A DNA stretch of 7,495 nucleotides from Clostridioides sp. (GTDB lineage Bacteria; Bacillota; Clostridia; Peptostreptococcales; Peptostreptococcaceae). A program made the position numbers and the translations under genes. Location of the stretch: contig JAISUA010000210.1 in assembly GCA_031272305.1 (NCBI GenBank), positions 1 through 7,495 on the forward strand. The letters run 5' to 3'. The notes under the pieces are model-generated. The model worked only from the letters and a program-made list of their open reading frames with translations, had not been told where the DNA came from and did not search any database. Below are positions 4,448 to 7,495 of this stretch, in pieces (the stretch's first letter is position 1; each line of letters opens with the position of its first letter).

Positions 4448-5944
4448 ATGCTAACATTTGAGGAATTGATTGTTGCGAGTGAAGGCGAAAAGATCAAAGG
4501 CGATTATTCTTATTCCATCGAAAACATAGTTATCGATAGCAGGATTGCCAATGAAAAAAAAGCTTTTGTCGCTATTGTAGGCGAAAATCAAGATGGTCAT
4601 AAATATATAGATTCAGCCATAAAAAATGGTTGCAAAACTATAATAAAAAATAAAGTTAATGAAGAAAAATTTGATTCTGAAGGAATCAATATTATAGAAG
4701 TTGATGATACAACGATTGCCCTTGGAAATATTGCTAGATACTATAGAGATAAATTTAATATAAATTTTGTTGCAGTCACAGGCAGTGTAGGAAAAACTAC
4801 AACTAGAGATATGATTTATTCTGCATTGTCTAGTGAAGCAAATGTGTTAAAAAATCAAAAAAATTTAAATAATCATTGGGGAGTTCCTTTGACTATTTTC
4901 AATCTAAATAGCGATTACGATTATGCAGTGATTGAAATGGGTATGTCTGGTTTTGGAGAGATAGAATATCTTTCAGATATAGTCAAACCACAAATTGCTG
5001 TTATATCAAATATTGGTACTTCTCATATAGAAAAATTGGGTTCTAAAGAAGGAATATTCAAAGCTAAGATGGAAATAGCTTCGAAATTTACAAAAGAAAA
5101 CACTTTGATAGTAAATGGAGACGATGAATATTTAAAAAAATTAAAAAATCAAGATCTTCCTTATAAATTATTGACATTTGGATTTGAATCAGATAATACT
5201 ATTTATTGTAAGGATTATATCCTTAATGAAAAAAATACAGTATTTACTTGCATATATAAAGGCGAAGAATATGAAGTTTTTATCCCTATTATGGGGAAAC
5301 ATAATATATATAATGCTATGGCATCAATTTTAGTTGGATTTACTTTAGGAGTTGATTTTGAATCAATCAAGCAAGGTTTGGCGAATCTGTCTATGACAAA
5401 AATGCGACTTGATGTAATCCAAAAGAAAAAATACACTATTATAAATGATTGTTATAATGCAAGCGTAGATTCTATGGAAGCTTCACTTGAAGTATTAGGC
5501 AACTACAAACAAAGAAGGGTTGCTATTTTAGGCGATATGCTTGAGATGGGAGAATTTGCCAAAAATGCTCATAAAAAAGTAGGAGCAAAAGCTGTACAAA
5601 ATAGCGATGTATTGATTGCAATAGGAAAAGATGCACGTTATATAGCAGATGAATTCCAAAAGGAAACTAAAGATATTGCAACTGATAATGCAATCAAAAA
5701 TGTTAATAATAGTGAAACAGAAGAAATTAATTTGAATGAAAAAAATGAGATTAATATAAAAAATAACACTAATATAAAAGATATAAAAAACAATACTAAT
5801 ATAAAAACAGAAAAAGAAGTTTTTTACTTTGAGAATAATAAAGATGCAATTCAACAGTTAAAAAACATACTTCAACAAGGAGATGTCATACTAGTAAAAG
5901 CATCAAGAGGAATGCATCTGGAAGAAATAGTAGATGCTATATGA
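4448..5944 (+). CDS. murF: UDP-N-acetylmuramoyl-tripeptide--D-alanyl-D-alanine ligase
   Basis: A 498-residue cytoplasmic Mur ligase that uses ATP to join D-Ala-D-Ala to the UDP-MurNAc-tripeptide, completing the pentapeptide precursor. Three domains are visible: an N-terminal UMP-binding part (about 1-105, with DSR at 30-32); a central ATPase domain with P-loop TGSVGKTTT (111-119), the MurF signature NLNNHWGVPLT (139-149) and ISNIGTSHIEKLGS (186-199); and a C-terminal domain with NDCYNAS (333-339), GDMLEMG (362-368) and KASRGMHLEEIV (484-495). Start: AGGAGG (4432-4437) is 10 bases before the ATG. It is about 45 residues longer than usual because of an Asn/Ile/Lys/Glu-rich stretch (about 405-456) in the C-terminal domain. 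That stretch holds a nine-residue tandem repeat and lies between conserved blocks, so it is probably a surface loop. All key motifs are intact and the frame is open, so it should be active. Confidence 0.95.
   Translation: MLTFEELIVASEGEKIKGDYSYSIENIVIDSRIANEKKAFVAIVGENQDGHKYIDSAIKNGCKTIIKNKVNEEKFDSEGINIIEVDDTTIALGNIARYYRDKFNINFVAVTGSVGKTTTRDMIYSALSSEANVLKNQKNLNNHWGVPLTIFNLNSDYDYAVIEMGMSGFGEIEYLSDIVKPQIAVISNIGTSHIEKLGSKEGIFKAKMEIASKFTKENTLIVNGDDEYLKKLKNQDLPYKLLTFGFESDNTIYCKDYILNEKNTVFTCIYKGEEYEVFIPIMGKHNIYNAMASILVGFTLGVDFESIKQGLANLSMTKMRLDVIQKKKYTIINDCYNASVDSMEASLEVLGNYKQRRVAILGDMLEMGEFAKNAHKKVGAKAVQNSDVLIAIGKDARYIADEFQKETKDIATDNAIKNVNNSETEEINLNEKNEINIKNNTNIKDIKNNTNIKTEKEVFYFENNKDAIQQLKNILQQGDVILVKASRGMHLEEIVDAI
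5754..5807 (+). repeat. 27-bp in-frame tandem repeat inside murF
   Basis: Units 5754-5780 and 5781-5807 match at 24 of 27 bases and encode two near-identical nine-residue blocks around IKNNTNIK. A partial, more degenerate match lies just upstream. The unit length is a multiple of three, so the reading frame is kept. This is part of the Asn-rich insertion of MurF. Confidence 0.8.
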
Positions 5945-5980
5945 TTTTAGTGAATATAATATAAATTCAAAAATGAAAAT

Positions 5981-6100
5981 AATCTTAAAGCTTAAAACGA
6001 GAAAAAATTATTAATATTTAAATAAGAAATAATCATAAAGCTTTAAACGAGAAATAATCATTAATATTTAAACAAGAAATAATAATTAAGTTTGATACGA
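5981..6100. repeat. 50-bp tandem direct repeat, two full copies plus a partial third
   Basis: Copy 1 (5981-6030) and copy 2 (6031-6080) match at 45 of 50 bases with no gap. The first 20 bases of a third copy (6081-6100) match copy 2 at about 15 of 20 and then diverge. Landmarks are AATCWTAAAGC, ACGAGAAA and TTAATATTTAA. No unique spacers are present, so it is not CRISPR. Some A/T-rich likeness to the 53-bp repeat at 87-190 exists but is not enough to call them one family. Confidence 0.8.
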
Positions 6101-6141
6101 TTTTGTAAACAAACTATTTTTAAATTAATATAAAATATAAT
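6092..6141 (+). promoter_or_regulatory. Possible mraY promoter region
   Basis: Two candidates overlap here: TTGATA (6092-6097) with TATTTT (6115-6120) at 17 bases, and TTGTAA (6103-6108) with TAATAT (6126-6131) at 17 bases. A perfect TATAAT (6136-6141) lacks a good -35. Such matches are common in DNA this AT-rich. A promoter is plausible given the 268-base gap, but mraY may also be read from upstream. Confidence 0.35.
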
Positions 6142-6167
6142 TTGTAATAAGTAACAACAAAAAATAA

Positions 6168-6188
6168 GTTAAATGTTTGTTCATTTAA
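6168..6188 (+). promoter_or_regulatory. Small inverted repeat in the mraY leader
   Basis: TTAAATG (6168-6174) pairs perfectly with CATTTAA (6182-6188) around a 7-base loop. It ends 12 bases before the mraY ribosome binding site. It is AT-rich and weak as an RNA hairpin; a protein operator is possible, as is chance. Confidence 0.3.
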
Positions 6189-6212
6189 GTGTTAGTCAGA
6201 GAGGAGTCTAGT

Positions 6213-7178
6213 ATGTTAGAAATAACAGAACTTACGTATACAGCTATAATATCATTTTTAATCGTGATTATTTTAGCACCAATATTTATACCGATGTTGC
6301 ATAAATTTAAATTTGGTCAAACAATCAGACCAGAAGGACCACAATCGCATATGGTAAAAAGTGGAACGCCTACAATGGGAGGTATTTTGATTATATTTTC
6401 TATTCTTATAACAGGTCTTACAAGAGTAGAGATAAGTTCAGATATGAAATTGGGTCTTATTTGTATGACTGGATTTGGAATTATAGGTTTCTTAGATGAT
6501 TTCATAAAGATAAAAATGAAAAGAAATCTTGGGCTTAGAGCATATCAAAAAATAATTTTGCAAGTTGCATTATCATTTTATGTTGCTTATACTCAATATA
6601 TATCATCACCATCAGCAACAGAACTTATTATTCCGTTTTTTAACAGTACAATAAATTTAGGCATATTATATATACCTATAATGATGTTTCTTATTATAGG
6701 AACTGTAAATGCAGTCAATCTTACAGATGGTCTTGATGGATTGGCTTCTGGAGTGACTATGATAGTGTCAGCGTTTTTTATGGTGTATGCAATCAGTTTA
6801 GTAGGAAACAAAGAAGTAGCAATACTTGCTGCAGCGACAGTTGGAGCTTGTTTAGGATTTTTAGGCTTCAATTCTTATCCTGCAAAAGTTTTTATGGGAG
6901 ATACAGGTTCTATGGCTCTTGGTGGAGTAGTTGTTGCGTTTGTTATTTTAACAAATTCATTCTTATTGATTCCAATTGTTGGTGGAATATATTTTGCTGA
7001 AGCATTATCAGTAATAATTCAAGTAGGATATTTCAAAGCTACAAGAAAAAGATTTTTCAAGATGGCTCCTATTCACCATCACTTTGAACAATGTGGATGG
7101 CATGAAACAAAAGTTGTGTATGTATTTTGGATAGTAACAGTACTTCTTTCATGGATAGGTATACTATCTGTATTTTAG
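6213..7178 (+). CDS. mraY: Phospho-N-acetylmuramoyl-pentapeptide-transferase
   Basis: A 321-residue polytopic membrane enzyme that moves phospho-MurNAc-pentapeptide from UDP to undecaprenyl phosphate, making lipid I on the inner membrane face. Seen: many hydrophobic segments; RPEGPQSHMVKSGTPTMGG (39-57), the conserved first cytoplasmic loop; the Asp pair in GFLDDFIKI (Asp95, Asp96); NLTDGLDGLA (169-178) with Asn169, Asp172 and Asp175; FMGDTGSMALGG (227-238) with Asp230; and MAPIHHHFE (284-292), the MraY histidine signature that separates it from WecA-type relatives. The ATG at 6213 is chosen because GAGGAG (6201-6206) is 6 bases upstream. An in-frame GTG at 6189 is rejected: it would put the ribosome binding site inside the gene. 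Length is typical of Firmicute MraY, with no missing motif. It follows murF by 268 bases and precedes murD by 79, the usual order. Confidence 0.97.
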   Translation: MLEITELTYTAIISFLIVIILAPIFIPMLHKFKFGQTIRPEGPQSHMVKSGTPTMGGILIIFSILITGLTRVEISSDMKLGLICMTGFGIIGFLDDFIKIKMKRNLGLRAYQKIILQVALSFYVAYTQYISSPSATELIIPFFNSTINLGILYIPIMMFLIIGTVNAVNLTDGLDGLASGVTMIVSAFFMVYAISLVGNKEVAILAAATVGACLGFLGFNSYPAKVFMGDTGSMALGGVVVAFVILTNSFLLIPIVGGIYFAEALSVIIQVGYFKATRKRFFKMAPIHHHFEQCGWHETKVVYVFWIVTVLLSWIGILSVF

Positions 7179-7210
7179 AATGTCTATTTTCAAAAAAGTA
7201 AGTTTATAAA

Positions 7211-7244
7211 TATTAAAAATGTTGAAGTATTAAAAATATTAAGG
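7211..7244 (+). repeat. 17-bp tandem repeat abutting the murD ribosome binding site
   Basis: TATTAAAAATGTTGAAG (7211-7227) is followed directly by TATTAAAAATATTAAGG (7228-7244), matching at 14 of 17 bases. The second copy supplies the first bases of the AAGGAG ribosome binding site (7241-7246), whereas the first copy has GAAG there. It may be a small duplication that moved or created the spacing upstream of murD. Confidence 0.6.
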
Positions 7245-7257
7245 AGAATTTGATATT

Positions 7258-7495
7258 ATGGAACTAGAAAATAAAAATATACTTCTAGTTGGTCTAGCAA
7301 AAACAGGTGTATCTGTAGTTAAATGTATAGATAAGCTAGGAGCAAATATTACAGTTAATGATTCAAAAAATAAAGAAGAATTAGAAGAGATTTTGGTGGA
7401 GTTAAAGGATCATAAAATAAATTACATATTTGGTAAAGCTCCTGAGAATTTAGGAGAGTTTGACCTTGTAATCGTTTCTCCAGGTGTTCCTTTGG
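7258..7495 (+). CDS. murD: UDP-N-acetylmuramoylalanine--D-glutamate ligase, N-terminal part (cut by window end)
   Basis: 79 complete codons are present and the frame runs off the end. The translation has the MurD N-terminal Rossmann-like domain: ILLVGLAKTGVSVVKCID (8-25), a glycine-motif start close to that of other MurD proteins; TVNDSKNKEEL (32-42); and FDLVIVSPGVPL (68-79), the conserved SPG turn that contacts the UDP substrate. MurD adds D-Glu to UDP-MurNAc-L-Ala in the cytoplasm. AAGGAG (7241-7246) is 11 bases before the ATG. The central ATP-binding and C-terminal domains lie outside the window. Its position after mraY is the standard dcw order and supports the call. Confidence 0.92.
   Translation, partial: MELENKNILLVGLAKTGVSVVKCIDKLGANITVNDSKNKEELEEILVELKDHKINYIFGKAPENLGEFDLVIVSPGVPL

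Larger units (their letters stand above)
5945..6212. other. Non-coding gap between murF and mraY
   Basis: This stretch holds the 50-bp tandem repeat (5981-6100), promoter-like hexamers and a small inverted repeat, each listed separately. No stem plus T-tract follows murF, so read-through from murF into mraY is possible. No open reading frame with a ribosome binding site is seen. Confidence 0.55.

Noticed and set aside
5528..5854. 108-codon open frame on the minus strand within murF
   Set aside because: It is the antisense of the AT-rich murF coding and repeat region, gives a Phe/Ile-rich low-complexity product, and murF is certain on the other strand.
6189..6212. GTG start for mraY eight codons upstream
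   Set aside because: No ribosome binding site precedes it, and GAGGAG at 6201-6206 fits the ATG at 6213.
6593..6871. 92-codon open frame on the minus strand within mraY
   Set aside because: Antisense shadow of a well-conserved gene with no ribosome binding site or recognisable product.

Overview
The window is a strongly AT-rich stretch of a bacterial chromosome carrying part of a division and cell wall (dcw) cluster, read entirely on the + strand. The AT bias, the AAGGAGG-type ribosome binding sites, a class B penicillin-binding protein with a C-terminal PASTA domain and SpoVD-like cysteines, and the order ftsL-like / pbp / murF / mraY / murD all point to a low-GC Firmicute, most likely a spore-forming Clostridia lineage. 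I cannot name a genus from the sequence.

Layout: 1-242 is an AT-rich leader with a decayed 53-bp tandem repeat. 243-596 encodes a small FtsL/DivIC-like membrane protein. 658-2637 encodes a SpoVD/FtsI-type transpeptidase. 2638-2915 is non-coding: it has a short sequence resembling an IS256-family end, then a good promoter and a perfect palindrome at the predicted transcription start. 2916-3944 is ilvE, a branched-chain amino acid aminotransferase. 3945-4447 is a 503-base gap holding a structured ilvE 3' region, a strong terminator, a decayed direct repeat, a promoter and a terminator-like leader hairpin. 4448-5944 is murF with an Asn-rich repeat insertion. 5945-6212 is non-coding with a 50-bp tandem repeat. 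6213-7178 is mraY. 7258 to the window end is the N-terminal part of murD.

How the genes fit together: MurD and MurF are cytoplasmic ligases that build the UDP-MurNAc-pentapeptide. MraY transfers it to undecaprenyl phosphate to make lipid I. The transpeptidase crosslinks the finished glycan outside the membrane, and the FtsL-like protein probably helps place or activate it. The ligase between MurD and MurF in the pathway, MurE, is not in this window. In many Firmicute dcw clusters murE sits just after the pbp gene, and here that position holds ilvE, an amino acid metabolism gene with its own promoter, its own terminator and different Phe codon use.

The other oddity is loose packing. Gaps of about 280, 500 and 270 bases separate genes that are usually nearly contiguous, and most gaps contain degenerate direct repeats (periods 53, 80, 50 and 17 bp). 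A further 27-bp tandem repeat has expanded inside murF. I see no phage, CRISPR, defence or other clearly new multi-gene system. The points worth following are the ilvE cassette, the repeats and the candidate regulatory hairpins.
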